Shown: piece after piece, positions 25,013 through 33,888 of the stretch
Position numbering within the stretch: the first letter of the stretch is position 1
Layout of the letters: the number at the start of each line of letters is the position of its first letter
From: an uncultured Alphaproteobacteria bacterium
GTDB lineage: Bacteria > Pseudomonadota > Alphaproteobacteria > Methylaequorales > Methylaequoraceae
Assembly (NCBI GenBank): GCA_902595755.1
Contig: CACJRF010000009.1
Span: forward strand, 1 to 62,891
Direction of reading: 5' to 3'
Length of the DNA stretch: 62,891 nucleotides
Position numbers and translations under genes: made by a program
The notes under the pieces: model-generated
Database searches by the model: none
What the model saw: the letters and a program-made list of their open reading frames with translations, nothing else
What the model was told of the DNA's origin: nothing

Positions 25013-26628
25013 TCTTTCAATTTTAGCGTACTAAAATTCTTAGGTAAATATTCACTAAAATATTTTTTCATAACAGGTAAATTTTCAACTAAGATTTTAA
25101 AACTTTGCTTATCGATTTTCAAAACTTCTGAATTTTTTAACGCTCTAATAGTTCCTGTTCTTCTTCCACCCTCAAGAATAACCCTTGAACCAAAGTGATC
25201 ACCTTTCTTATATTTTTTTTTAAAGATTTTACCACTTGTTGTTTTTCTATAAGAATTTGAGAATTCTCCACTTTGAACTATATAGAAACCGTCAGGTATC
25301 ATTCCTTCCTCAAAGACAATATCGCCCCTTTTATAATTTTTCTTCTCAAATGGCTTGTTATTCAAAGGATTTGTAAGAACGGCGTTTCTGGGAACAAAGA
25401 ATTCAAGTAGCCAATTAAAAAAAACTCTAACTCGTGTTGGAAATGAAGGTATAAAAGAAAGGTAAAACCCTTTCCAAATTATCCATGCAAGTAAACCTTT
25501 TACTCTAAAATAGAAAATCTTACCAATACCTTTTTTTGAGCCAAGAGAGGCTAACGATCCTCTGGAAGTATATTTAAATGATTGCAATTTTCTTTTTAGA
25601 GTTTTTAGAACAATATTCTTTGATAATATTTTTGCCTGCTGAACAGCAAACTGTGCTGTTGGAGGGGAATAAACTAAATTTATCTCTTTATCACTCTTAG
25701 CAGCCTTATTGGGTACTAATGCGCAATCACCTAGAGCCCATATATTTTCGGAATCAATAACCTGGCAGTATTCATTTGTAATTAATTTTCCATATTTTAA
25801 GGGTAATTTAGTACTTTTAACTAATTTTGACGCCGTGGAACCTATTGTGGAAATTATAGTATTAGATTCGATAGATTTGTTGTTATTTATATAAGCTCTC
25901 ATGGAGGAAACTTCTCTTAATTTTGTATTTAAAAATATTTTAATATTTTGATTCTTTAAAGTCTGTAGTGTGTAAAGACCAATTTCTTTTTCTAACTCTG
26001 GTAATAGGCTACTTGCATATTCTATAAGATGAAACTTGATTTCATTTTTATTAATATTTCTGTAGTATTTAATTAATCTGTCTATCATTTCTTTCAGTTC
26101 CCCAATTGTTTCAACACCCGAAAATCCACCCCCAACAACTATAAAACTTAATAGTCTTTTTTTTAATGACAGATCTAGAGTTACGTCTGCTAGTTCTAAA
26201 CATCTAATAACATGATTTCTGAGGTTATAGGCATCATTCAGGTTTCTCATAGTAAAAGCATTGTTTTCTAAACCTGGTACAATATTAAGGTTACTTTCCT
26301 GACCTAAAGCAATTATAAGCTCATCGTACTGAATAAAATGTTGTCTTTTTCTAAAACCTTGCAATATACCAATTTTTTTTTTTTTTATATCAATTAAATT
26401 TACCTCAGCATTTCTAAATTTTACATCATTAAGCATTTGCCTAATTGGTGTAACCGCATCAGAAGCCGAAATTGTACCTGAAGCTACTTCAGGTAAAAGT
26501 GGTTGAAAAACAAAATAATTATTGTCGCTTATTAACTCAATATCAAATGAATTGAGCCTTATTTTTTGAAGACGTTTAGCACAGTATACTCCTCCAAATC
26601 CTCCTCCCAGGATTAAGATTTTCTTCAT
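25009..26628 (-). CDS. Type II NADH dehydrogenase-like flavoprotein with C-terminal cyclic-nucleotide-binding domain
   Basis: The N-terminal 420 residues form an NDH-2-type oxidoreductase: FAD motif GGGFGGVYCAKRL, the second dinucleotide motif FIVVGGGFSGVET, and WALGDCALVPN near residue 300. The C-terminal 110 residues are a cNMP-binding fold: RGDIVFEEGMIPDGFYIVQSG, GDHFG and a strand RRTGTIRALKNSEVLKID, where GDHFG/RRTGT correspond to the phosphate-binding cassette. NDH-2 passes NADH electrons to ubiquinone without proton pumping. A cNMP tail suggests allosteric or membrane-association control, which is inference. It is preceded by the phosphatase gene with a 4-base gap. Confidence 0.88.
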   Translation of the reverse strand: MKKILILGGGFGGVYCAKRLQKIRLNSFDIELISDNNYFVFQPLLPEVASGTISASDAVTPIRQMLNDVKFRNAEVNLIDIKKKKIGILQGFRKRQHFIQYDELIIALGQESNLNIVPGLENNAFTMRNLNDAYNLRNHVIRCLELADVTLDLSLKKRLLSFIVVGGGFSGVETIGELKEMIDRLIKYYRNINKNEIKFHLIEYASSLLPELEKEIGLYTLQTLKNQNIKIFLNTKLREVSSMRAYINNNKSIESNTIISTIGSTASKLVKSTKLPLKYGKLITNEYCQVIDSENIWALGDCALVPNKAAKSDKEINLVYSPPTAQFAVQQAKILSKNIVLKTLKRKLQSFKYTSRGSLASLGSKKGIGKIFYFRVKGLLAWIIWKGFYLSFIPSFPTRVRVFFNWLLEFFVPRNAVLTNPLNNKPFEKKNYKRGDIVFEEGMIPDGFYIVQSGEFSNSYRKTTSGKIFKKKYKKGDHFGSRVILEGGRRTGTIRALKNSEVLKIDKQSFKILVENLPVMKKYFSEYLPKNFSTLKLKE

Positions 26629-26632
26629 ACTA

Positions 26633-27211
26633 TTATTTACCTATATATTCTATTTTTACCTTTTTTTTGTTTACTTGTATAGAGGTTAAAGAACCGTGTT
26701 TGATTTTTTCCCAATAATTTTCAACTAGTTTATCAAAAGGTTCTTTAGTCAGAATCGAAATCATACCGTTAATTGAACCTGCGTGTGCAACTAATAACAC
26801 ATCTTGTTCGGATTTTAAAATATCTTTTAAAAATTCATTTAGTCTTTTCAAAAAATCTCTATTAGACTCACCATTCGGTATCTTATATTCCATCAGATTT
26901 TCCTCCCACTTTTTAATCTCAACTTCAGGAATTGTAGACATTAACTTCATCTCCCATTCACCAAGATCGAGTTCTTTAATTCTTGAATCAATTGTAAATG
27001 GTACCTGCAATGCGGTAGCAAGTTTTACACATCTTTTGAGTGGACTTGAAATAACTAAAATTTTCTTGGGATTAATCCCATTCTCATAAATCTTTTTTTT
27101 TATTATAGAAACTTCATTAATAAAATTTGATGAAACGTCTACATCTGTTTGTCCATAAAAAATATTATCTTCTATATCTAAGGTTGTATGTCTTAAAAAA
27201 TATATCTTCAT
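26633..27211 (-). CDS. Histidine phosphatase family protein (CobC/phosphoglycerate-mutase-like)
   Basis: The N-terminal motif LRHTTLD supplies the catalytic histidine (RHT instead of the usual RHG), ISSPLKRC is the second conserved block and LLVAHAGSING the C-terminal histidine. IKELDLGEWE matches the acid block of CobC-type alpha-ribazole phosphatases. The role could be cobalamin nucleotide-loop phosphatase or a general phosphatase; no other late cobalamin gene is nearby, so I leave it open. It starts one base inside the acylphosphatase stop. Confidence 0.8.
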   Translation of the reverse strand: MKIYFLRHTTLDIEDNIFYGQTDVDVSSNFINEVSIIKKKIYENGINPKKILVISSPLKRCVKLATALQVPFTIDSRIKELDLGEWEMKLMSTIPEVEIKKWEENLMEYKIPNGESNRDFLKRLNEFLKDILKSEQDVLLVAHAGSINGMISILTKEPFDKLVENYWEKIKHGSLTSIQVNKKKVKIEYIGK

Positions 27212-27492
27212 TAATAAATTATTTTAAAACTACTATATTCTTTTAAATTGATAGCTTTTATATTTACACTTTCTACTTTCGCTAATATTGGGCCGCTTTG
27301 ACACTTATCACAAAATTTATCAAGATTTGCTTTGCGACCAGTTGTAATGACTTCAACTTTCATATCAAGAGTATTTCTTACATTCCCAACTAAAGATAAA
27401 TTTGTACAATTTTTTTTTACCCAGTTTCTAAAGCCTAGGCCTTGAACTCTTCCACTTATTGTTATTTGTCTTGTTTCTAAACTATTTATCAT
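27211..27492 (-). CDS. acyP: Acylphosphatase
   Basis: The signature GRVQGLGFRNWV contains the phosphate-binding arginine, and NVRNTLDMKVEV carries the catalytic asparagine region. I place the start at MINSLETRQ (93 residues), which overlaps fxsA by 11 bases; an upstream ATG six codons earlier would raise the overlap to 29. It hydrolyses acyl phosphates such as 1,3-bisphosphoglycerate and is cytoplasmic. It lies between a membrane protein and a phosphatase in one leftward run; no functional link is evident. Confidence 0.92.
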   Translation of the reverse strand: MINSLETRQITISGRVQGLGFRNWVKKNCTNLSLVGNVRNTLDMKVEVITTGRKANLDKFCDKCQSGPILAKVESVNIKAINLKEYSSFKIIY

Positions 27493-27874
27493 CAATATTT
27501 CTGTACTCAACGTCTATTATTTCTTCACTACTATTTTTCTTATTTTTATAAAAAGATCTCTTTGTTGTATCTGGAATGTATCCCCAGAAAAGAGAACGGA
27601 ACATTTTAAAAAACAACATTAACCCAAGAAGATCTGTCACAAACCCAGGAATTATAAAAAGGATTGCAGCGACTTTTTTACATATCCAATCTTTAGGGTC
27701 AGAGCTAAACTTTTCAATCTCATGGATTCCTTTATTTTGTTTTAACAAAAATATTCCTAATATCATAGTTACTAAAATATGAAGTATGACTGGGAAAAAA
27801 CCTAGAATGTCTCCAAATAATATAAAGCTAATTATTTCAAGGATAGGTAATAATAAAAGTAGTTTAAAATTCAT
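27482..27874 (-). CDS. fxsA: FxsA family membrane protein
   Basis: The 130-residue protein shows the FxsA layout: hydrophobic helices MNFKLLLLLPILEIISFILFG and GFFPVILHILVTMILGIFLL, then an amphipathic linker and a third pair AAILFIIPGFVTDLLGLMLF. In E. coli FxsA relieves F-plasmid exclusion of phage T7, but its normal function is unknown. It is the first gene of the leftward group with acyP, the phosphatase, NDH-2 and the metallopeptidase, with a 43-base AT-rich spacer to a divergent membrane-protein gene. Confidence 0.9.
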   Translation of the reverse strand: MNFKLLLLLPILEIISFILFGDILGFFPVILHILVTMILGIFLLKQNKGIHEIEKFSSDPKDWICKKVAAILFIIPGFVTDLLGLMLFFKMFRSLFWGYIPDTTKRSFYKNKKNSSEEIIDVEYRNIDDK

Positions 27875-27917
27875 ATTAATGCTTATATATCATTTATAAG
27901 TTTATTTAAAATTCATT

Positions 27918-28346
27918 ATGGAACAAATAATTAAATTTTCAATTTTGATAACTGATTTTTTAATTCCAATTCTTATTGGAAGTAAAATTTTCTTTTCCTT
28001 AATCGTAGCCCCAAATACTTTTCAAACTCTTAATGAGCAAAATGCTAGGAAATTTATAAGGACCATATTCCCTAAACTTTATATTTGGTGCTTAATAATT
28101 AGCTTAATAATTACATTTTCACTTTTATCTGTAAACGTATTTCATTCATTTATTTTCTTTTTAATTGCAACTGGATACTTTTATTCAAGAGAGTTTTTAA
28201 TGGTTAGAATTAATAAAGTCAGTGACATTAGCAAAAAACAGGAAGTTCATAAGAAACAATTCTCAAGGTTACACAACCTTAGTGTTTTAATTTTTATAAC
28301 ACAATTAATAGCTATGATTGTTATATTCTTTATATCTAAGAGTTGA
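27918..28346 (+). CDS. DUF4149 (TMEM205-like) membrane protein
   Basis: The 142 residues contain four hydrophobic helices. The first carries ILIGSKIFFSLIVAPNTFQTL, the G-x-x-x-F-x-x-x-VAP pattern of DUF4149/TMEM205-like proteins, followed by a basic cytoplasmic stretch and a final helix ending FFISKS. No biochemical function is known for the family. It is monocistronic and its 3' end overlaps the convergent CbbY-like gene by 11 bases. Confidence 0.75.
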   Translation: MEQIIKFSILITDFLIPILIGSKIFFSLIVAPNTFQTLNEQNARKFIRTIFPKLYIWCLIISLIITFSLLSVNVFHSFIFFLIATGYFYSREFLMVRINKVSDISKKQEVHKKQFSRLHNLSVLIFITQLIAMIVIFFISKS

Positions 28347-29091
28347 TTAGCTTCGTCAAAAGTTTTAAGTCAATAAAACCAGAGGTTTTTAACTCTCCCC
28401 TAATTACCTTGCAAGGTTTACCGCGCTCTCCTAAACTTGAAACAATAAGGTCGGCTCCCTCAAATTTTTCATCTTGCGTTAGGTCAGATGGGGTTACAAT
28501 AACTTTTATATTTGCTGCAAGCGCTGACTCAAGACCTCTTGGTGAATCTTCAATAGCAATACAAGACTGTGATGATAACTTAAGTTTCTCAAGTGTCCAT
28601 TCATAAATTTCAGGAGAAGGTTTTTTATTTTTTGTACGATCGCCATGTGCTATTATATCAAAGTAATCTTTTGGTTTTATTTTTAACCCTTTATTCAATA
28701 AATTATTAACATTTATCTCAGATGAAGAAGAAACAAGTGCTATTCTTATATTATTCTTTTTCAATTCCTTTATCAGCCTCAAAACTCCTGGTCTAAACTC
28801 TAAATTTGATTCATTTATATAATCTTCATAAATTTCATTTTTTACTTTATGAATTGAATCAATGTATTTAGTGAGGTTCTTATACTCAAGCATTTCAGGC
28901 CAAGCCCTTTTCATATAATGTTCAATTCTTTCTTTTCCTCCACCAATATTGATTAACTCCTTATAAATTGGTTTGTCCCAGAACCAGTCTAAGTTAAACT
29001 CTTTAAAGGATTCATTGAAAGATCTACGGTGCAATTCCTCTGTCTCAGCAATTGTTCCGTCAACATCAAAAAAAACCGCGCTAAGTAACAC
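28336..29091 (-). CDS. HAD-superfamily phosphatase, CbbY/beta-phosphoglucomutase-like
   Basis: The catalytic D9-x-D11 is in FFDVDGTIAETEELHRRSF, the motif typical of CbbY and Gph-like enzymes with a helical cap. Motif II is LVSSSSE, and motif III/IV is KPSPEIYEW then AIEDSPRGLESA. CbbY of photosynthetic bacteria removes xylulose-1,5-bisphosphate, an inhibitor of Rubisco, but no Rubisco gene is present here, so the substrate is unknown. It overlaps hldE by 11 bases; a role as the GmhB-like phosphatase of heptose synthesis is conceivable but unsupported by motifs. Confidence 0.85.
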   Translation of the reverse strand: MLLSAVFFDVDGTIAETEELHRRSFNESFKEFNLDWFWDKPIYKELINIGGGKERIEHYMKRAWPEMLEYKNLTKYIDSIHKVKNEIYEDYINESNLEFRPGVLRLIKELKKNNIRIALVSSSSEINVNNLLNKGLKIKPKDYFDIIAHGDRTKNKKPSPEIYEWTLEKLKLSSQSCIAIEDSPRGLESALAANIKVIVTPSDLTQDEKFEGADLIVSSLGERGKPCKVIRGELKTSGFIDLKLLTKLINS

Positions 29092-30517
29092 TGATTTTTA
29101 TCCTTTCGATAAGGTTGGTTGTTGATTTATTTTCAACAAAATCAATTAATATTACTTTTCCTCGCCATTTTTTTGACTCATAAAAACCTACAACATCTTT
29201 TTTTTTGTAATCTTTTCCTTTAAAAATTACATTTGGTTTTATTTTTTTTATGAGTTTAATTGGAGTCGCTTCTTCAAAGACAACTATCTTATCTACAAAT
29301 GGAAAGGAAGATAAAATTTCAACTCTATCCTTTTGTTCTACAATTGGCCTGTTCTTACCTTTTAGTTTTTTTATAGATTCGTCACTATTCAAACCCAGTA
29401 TTAATAAATCACATTTTTGTTTTGCACTTTTAAGATATGATATATGACCAGTATGAAGAAGATCAAAACAACCATTTGTAAAACCTATTATCTTTTCACC
29501 GTCATAGTCTCTCAGAATTTTGCTAATATCCTGATGTGTTACAACCTTATTATTTTTTATTTGTTTTGTATTTTCAATCTCATCTATAGAAACAACAGAA
29601 GTTCCAAATTTTGCCACAGCTAGCCCCGCTGCTACGTTAGATATTTTTATAGATGACTCAAGACTTTCACCTTTTGATATAGAAGAGGATAAATATGCCA
29701 AAACTGTATCTCCTGCTCCTGAAACATCAAAAACTTCCTTTGCCTCTGACGGAAGATGAAAAAAATTTCCCACATCCGTCACAACAGATATTCCATTTGA
29801 ACTTCTAGTTGTAATTACTGCTTTAAAATCAAATTTATTTATTATCTTCTTAGATAATTTTAAAACTAAACCATTCTCATTACTTTTGGTGCTTATACCT
29901 AAAGTATTTGTAGCTGCTTTTAATTCCTTAAGGTTTGGTGTAATAAAAGTTGCACCAGCATATACAGAAAAGTCTTTTTTTTTAGGATCTACTATCAATA
30001 TTTTTTTATAATCTTTTGCAATCTTAATTATCCTTTTTATAAGATTATTAGTCAAAACACCTTTGTTATAATCTGATAGAACAATAACATTACAATCATT
30101 TATTCTCTTTTTTAGCAATTTTATTATCTTAAGCTCAATTGCTGTAGAAATTGGATTTTCCATTTCTCTATCAACTCTCAAAATTTGTTGATTTTCACAA
30201 ACATATCTTGTCTTCTTTGTTGTACATCGAACTGGATCAACAATAAGATTAGATGTAAGGTTCTTAATTCTTCTTATAATTTCTTTTAACCTTAATCCAT
30301 CATCGTCCTTTCCTACAATAGAAATAAGATGACACTTATTGTTTGCTGAACAAATATTCCTTGCAACATTGCCACAACCACCAAGAATATTATAGTTCTT
30401 ATCATTAGCTTTTAAAATAGGAATTGGAGCTTCAGGAGATATTCTATCTATATCTCCATGGACGTAGTGATCCAAAATCAAATCACCAATACATAATATC
30501 TTTTCACTTTCTTTCAT
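29081..30517 (-). CDS. hldE: Bifunctional heptose-7-phosphate kinase / heptose-1-phosphate adenylyltransferase
   Basis: The first 320 residues are a PfkB-family kinase with GGCGNVARNI near the N-terminus and the C-terminal catalytic DVSGAGDTVLAYL. The last 130 residues are a nucleotidyltransferase with GCFDLLHTGHISYLKSAK and LKGKNRPI. Together they make ADP-heptose for lipopolysaccharide core. The length (478) is the usual fused size. It overlaps the UDP-glucuronate decarboxylase gene by 14 bases and the HAD gene by 11, forming a small cell-envelope operon. Confidence 0.96.
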   Translation of the reverse strand: MKESEKILCIGDLILDHYVHGDIDRISPEAPIPILKANDKNYNILGGCGNVARNICSANNKCHLISIVGKDDDGLRLKEIIRRIKNLTSNLIVDPVRCTTKKTRYVCENQQILRVDREMENPISTAIELKIIKLLKKRINDCNVIVLSDYNKGVLTNNLIKRIIKIAKDYKKILIVDPKKKDFSVYAGATFITPNLKELKAATNTLGISTKSNENGLVLKLSKKIINKFDFKAVITTRSSNGISVVTDVGNFFHLPSEAKEVFDVSGAGDTVLAYLSSSISKGESLESSIKISNVAAGLAVAKFGTSVVSIDEIENTKQIKNNKVVTHQDISKILRDYDGEKIIGFTNGCFDLLHTGHISYLKSAKQKCDLLILGLNSDESIKKLKGKNRPIVEQKDRVEILSSFPFVDKIVVFEEATPIKLIKKIKPNVIFKGKDYKKKDVVGFYESKKWRGKVILIDFVENKSTTNLIERIKISVT

Positions 30518-31460
30518 CTAAATTTTTCCTCAAAATATTTTCGAAATATTCTATAGTTTTTTTTAATCCCTGACTTCTATCGTATTTCGGCTTCCACTTC
30601 AGTTCTTTTTTAGCCAAACTAATATCTGGACATCTTTGTTGTGGGTCATCAAGAGGTAAATCTTTGTATATCAACTTAGACTTACTACCAGTAATTTCTA
30701 TTATTTCAGATGCAAGCTTCTTTATAGAAATCTCTGATGGATTTCCAAGATTAATTGGGCCACAAAAGTTATCTTTTTCCATCATTAACATTATGCCTGA
30801 AATTAAGTCATCTACGTAACAAAAGGAGCGTGTTTGATCGCCTTCACCATAAACAGTTATATTTTTATTCGACAAAGCTTGTATGATAAAATTAGAAACT
30901 ACCCTTCCATCATTTGGCTGCATCCTCGGTCCATATGTATTAAATATTCTAATTATTTTTATATTTACATCGTGTTGTCTCTGATAATCCCAAAAAATTG
31001 TTTCAGCACATCTTTTTCCTTCATCATAACAAGCTCTTGGTCCAGTTATGTTTACTGCACCTTTATAATCTTCAGATTGCGGATGTATTTCAGGGTCGCC
31101 ATAAACTTCAGAGGTAGAAGCTTGCATAATTGTAGCATTAGTTCTTTTAGCCAAACCAAGCATATTTATTGCTCCGTGAACACAAGTTTTAACTGTTTGT
31201 ACAGGATCATTCTGATAATGAACTGGAGAGGCTGGACAAGCAAAATTTAATACAATATCTACCTCTAAATATAAAGGAAATGTTATATCATGCCTCAGCA
31301 AATCAAAATTTTTGTTATCAAGTATTTTTTCTAAATTATCTTTATTACCTGTGTAAAAATTATCACAACAAATAACATCATAACCTTTATTTAAAAGTTC
31401 TTCACATAAATAGGAGCCTATAAATCCAGCCCCGCCTGTTACCAACACTCTTTTTTTCAC
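30504..31460 (-). CDS. UDP-glucuronate decarboxylase (UDP-xylose synthase-like)
   Basis: This extended short-chain dehydrogenase has the Rossmann motif TGGAGFIGSYL and the catalytic Y-x-x-x-K in ACYDEGKRCAE, with the family blocks NFACPASPVHYQ and EVYGDPEIHPQ characteristic of UXS enzymes. These convert UDP-glucuronate to UDP-xylose with tightly bound NAD. The adjacent hldE suggests use in lipopolysaccharide or an exopolysaccharide. A dTDP-glucose 4,6-dehydratase-type enzyme is the alternative, but the PASPVHY motif favours UXS. It overlaps the DUF2141 gene by 4 bases. Confidence 0.9.
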   Translation of the reverse strand: MKKRVLVTGGAGFIGSYLCEELLNKGYDVICCDNFYTGNKDNLEKILDNKNFDLLRHDITFPLYLEVDIVLNFACPASPVHYQNDPVQTVKTCVHGAINMLGLAKRTNATIMQASTSEVYGDPEIHPQSEDYKGAVNITGPRACYDEGKRCAETIFWDYQRQHDVNIKIIRIFNTYGPRMQPNDGRVVSNFIIQALSNKNITVYGEGDQTRSFCYVDDLISGIMLMMEKDNFCGPINLGNPSEISIKKLASEIIEITGSKSKLIYKDLPLDDPQQRCPDISLAKKELKWKPKYDRSQGLKKTIEYFENILRKNLDERK

Positions 31461-31882
31461 CTTAGCTCAATCTCAATTTCGGTAGTATTATCCTGTTCAA
31501 CAAAAACTGCTGCATCTTCAAATTTCGGTGGGCCAAAAAAGACAGGTGCGTTATTACTAAATCCATAGTATTCCTTTGGTATAGAAAATAAAGTATCAAA
31601 TTTTTTATTTGAGTTTTCATCATGGTATATTGCTACTGCATAATATGATTCGTTTAATTCTTTTATCAAAATACCATCAGCAATTACCTCTTCTACTCTT
31701 TTATTTCCTCCATATATCTTACCTTTTTCGTTTGGAAAAAAATTTGGATCATCGTATAAAGCATAATGTATTGATCCTATATTATTCACAATATTTTTTA
31801 CGTTTATTTTTAACTCACCGGCGTTTGTAGTCATAGTGATATTCAAAAGAAACAAAATAAAAAGGTAAAAGAATATTCTCAT
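31457..31882 (-). CDS. DUF2141 exported protein
   Basis: A signal peptide (about residues 1-20, ending NAG) precedes a beta-rich domain with the DUF2141 hallmarks: GSIHYALYDDPNFFP, YAVAIYHDENSNKKFD and PKEYYGFSNNA. The HDxNxNxxxD stretch resembles a calcium-loop but is the family consensus and its function is unproven. The product should be periplasmic or outer-membrane associated. It is the first gene of the heptose/UXS operon, divergent from the SYLF gene across 46 AT-rich bases. Confidence 0.85.
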   Translation of the reverse strand: MRIFFYLFILFLLNITMTTNAGELKINVKNIVNNIGSIHYALYDDPNFFPNEKGKIYGGNKRVEEVIADGILIKELNESYYAVAIYHDENSNKKFDTLFSIPKEYYGFSNNAPVFFGPPKFEDAAVFVEQDNTTEIEIELR

Positions 31883-31928
31883 TTTTATGTATAAAATATA
31901 ATAACTATGTATTATTATTAATCAAATA

Positions 31929-32615
31929 ATGAAAATAAAGATTTTATTAATAAATTTAATAGGACTGGTATTTATATTTTTCGCTAGTCAAGTTTACTCT
32001 GTGGACCAAGAAAAGCTAGAAGCAAAACAAATCTTACAATCTTCAGAGCTATCTTTAAAAAAATTAATTGCAAACGATGATTTAAAAAAATTCAAGAAAT
32101 TTTTAAAAGATGCAAGAGCGATTCTTATATTTCCCGAAGTTTATGAGGGAGGATTTATTTTTGGCGCTAAAGGAGGGAACGGTTTATTAATTATAAGGAG
32201 AGGTAATAATAAGTTTTCAGGGCCCTTTTTTTTTTCGATTGGAGGAATAAGTGTTGGGTTACAAGTTGGCGCTAAATCGGGTAAAGTTGTAATGACAGTT
32301 ATGACTAACAGAGGTTTAAAATCTATACTGAAGGAAAGAGTGAAATTGGGAGTTGACATAGATTTTGCTTTAATGTCACAGGGCATAGGTTATTCAGCAG
32401 AAAGTACTCCAAGACTTGCAGATGTTTATTCTTTCTCAGATAACTCTGGACTTTTTTTGGGAGGTTCCCTAGAAGGAACTTATCTTCAACCAAGAAATGA
32501 TATAAATGAAGCTTTTCATAACAAAAGGTTTTTGTCTGATGATATCCTTAATAAATCGATGATATCAAAAAATCTTCAAAATCTAAGTGATATTATTAAT
32601 CGTTTAAATGACTGA
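31929..32615 (+). CDS. SYLF/Ysc84 lipid-binding-domain protein
   Basis: A signal peptide (about 1-24) is followed by the SYLF domain, which covers nearly the whole 228 residues: AILIFPEVYEGGFIFGAKGG, SIGGISVGLQVGAKSG and a C-terminal AESTPRLADVYSFSDNSGLFLGGSLEG. Eukaryotic SYLF proteins bind phosphoinositides; the bacterial exported forms have unknown ligands. The stop overlaps the cbiX start by 8 bases, so the two may share a transcript although no functional link is known. Confidence 0.9.
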   Translation: MKIKILLINLIGLVFIFFASQVYSVDQEKLEAKQILQSSELSLKKLIANDDLKKFKKFLKDARAILIFPEVYEGGFIFGAKGGNGLLIIRRGNNKFSGPFFFSIGGISVGLQVGAKSGKVVMTVMTNRGLKSILKERVKLGVDIDFALMSQGIGYSAESTPRLADVYSFSDNSGLFLGGSLEGTYLQPRNDINEAFHNKRFLSDDILNKSMISKNLQNLSDIINRLND

Positions 32616-33315
32616 TAAAGATCATACTAGAGCTATTATTTTGTGTGCTCACGGTTCAAAAGAAAAAAAATATGAAGAAGATTTTTTAGAACTTGCAAAA
32701 AAAGTTAAGAAGAAAATAAAAGCAAGTAATATATTTCACTGTTTTGTAGAGACAAATCAACCATTAATAAAAGATTGTATTGAGTCGTTATGGGTAAGGT
32801 ATAAAAATATTTATCTATTTCCTTTAATGCTTTTTGATGGTTACCATATGATCAAAGATATAAAGCAAGAAGTTGAATATCAAAAAGAAAATAAAAAAGT
32901 AAATATAAAATTAGTTGAAAAAATATGTCTAAAAGAGGATTTATCTAACATTTTTAAAGAAGAAGTTTCTAAAAAAATGCACAAAGGTAAAGAAAATATC
33001 CTAGTAGTATCTAGTTCAAGAAGTTCCAAAGTGAATCTCAGAAAAGTAATAGGTGCCTATATTAAAGAAATATGTAATCAATTAGGAATTGAAAAATTCT
33101 TTTTTTCAGATTCAGATTATTTAAGAGTTGAAAGTTTAATTAAATCTAAAGGTGATAAATTAAATGTAATAATTCATCCTATTTTTTTTTTCGAAGGGTT
33201 TCTGTATAAGATGATTGTTAAAAAATTTAAAAAATACAAAAATATCGAAACTCTAAGACCTATTTCTCATTATGAAAAAGTTATTGATTTGATAGTTCAT
33301 AAATTGAAAACCTAA
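32608..33315 (+). CDS. cbiX: Sirohydrochlorin chelatase, CbiX type (two-half form)
   Basis: The first half has the CbiX/SirB active-site HGS in ILCAHGSKEKKYEEDF and the second block LFPLMLFDGYHM, where the family's catalytic His normally follows. The second half repeats the fold: ILVVSSSRSSKVNLRKVI, then IIHPIFFFEGFLYK, in which the expected HGS/GRGS is SSS. It inserts metal into sirohydrochlorin for siroheme or cobalamin. Alphaproteobacterial cobaltochelatases of this type have two halves of about 280-330 residues, so this is a compact version. It overlaps an ankyrin gene stop-to-stop by 4 bases. Confidence 0.8.
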   Translation: MTDKDHTRAIILCAHGSKEKKYEEDFLELAKKVKKKIKASNIFHCFVETNQPLIKDCIESLWVRYKNIYLFPLMLFDGYHMIKDIKQEVEYQKENKKVNIKLVEKICLKEDLSNIFKEEVSKKMHKGKENILVVSSSRSSKVNLRKVIGAYIKEICNQLGIEKFFFSDSDYLRVESLIKSKGDKLNVIIHPIFFFEGFLYKMIVKKFKKYKNIETLRPISHYEKVIDLIVHKLKT

Positions 33316-33875
33316 AAATCCTTCAATTTTTCTACAATCCTTTTTATAGATGTATTTCTTGATAAATCAGAATAATCAAAAATTGTCTTGCCAGAGAAGT
33401 CTGTTAAGCTAACATCAAATTTTTTTCTAGACAACATGCCTACTGCATTTATATTGGATTTCTCTATAGCATGCATCATAGCAGTCATCCCATTACTATC
33501 TTGTTTATTTAAGTCAGATCCATGTTCAATTAATTTATCAATTAGCATAAATCTATTATTGTTAATATAAAATATTAGTAAGGTAGATTCGTCCAAGATT
33601 TTAATATTTATTCTTGCACCAGCTTCTAGAAGAAGCTCAAACATTTTATTATCCTCGTTAGCAATAGCATATGCAATTGGAACAAGGCCATCAGAATCAA
33701 GAGAATTTACAGATACATTCATCTGTATCATCTCAGATGTTTTTTCATAATCAGATTTTTTTACTGCATTTAAAAATACCTTTTCATAAAAAATATCACT
33801 ATCATCAAAAGCGAACAAAGGATATAAAGGCATTAACAGAATAAAAATTATTTGATAACAAATTCTTTTCTTCAT
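33312..33875 (-). CDS. Exported ankyrin-repeat protein
   Basis: A signal peptide (residues 1-22, ending LFA) is followed by about four ankyrin repeats, recognisable as DSDGLVPIAYAIANEDNKMFELLLEAGARIN and SNGMTAMMHAIEK-x-N (partial matches). The mature protein is 165 residues, probably periplasmic, and could mediate protein contact; no enzymatic motif is seen. It lies between cbiX and the methylase-like gene in opposite orientation, only 13 bases from the latter's start, so both must use promoters within neighbouring coding sequence. Partners are unknown. Confidence 0.8.
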   Translation of the reverse strand: MKKRICYQIIFILLMPLYPLFAFDDSDIFYEKVFLNAVKKSDYEKTSEMIQMNVSVNSLDSDGLVPIAYAIANEDNKMFELLLEAGARINIKILDESTLLIFYINNNRFMLIDKLIEHGSDLNKQDSNGMTAMMHAIEKSNINAVGMLSRKKFDVSLTDFSGKTIFDYSDLSRNTSIKRIVEKLKDF

Positions 33876-33888
33876 ATTTATCTAGTTT

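Noticed and set aside
30834-31250. A 138-codon plus-strand open frame inside the UDP-glucuronate decarboxylase gene
   Set aside because: It is antisense to the well-conserved Rossmann enzyme and carries no recognisable domain.
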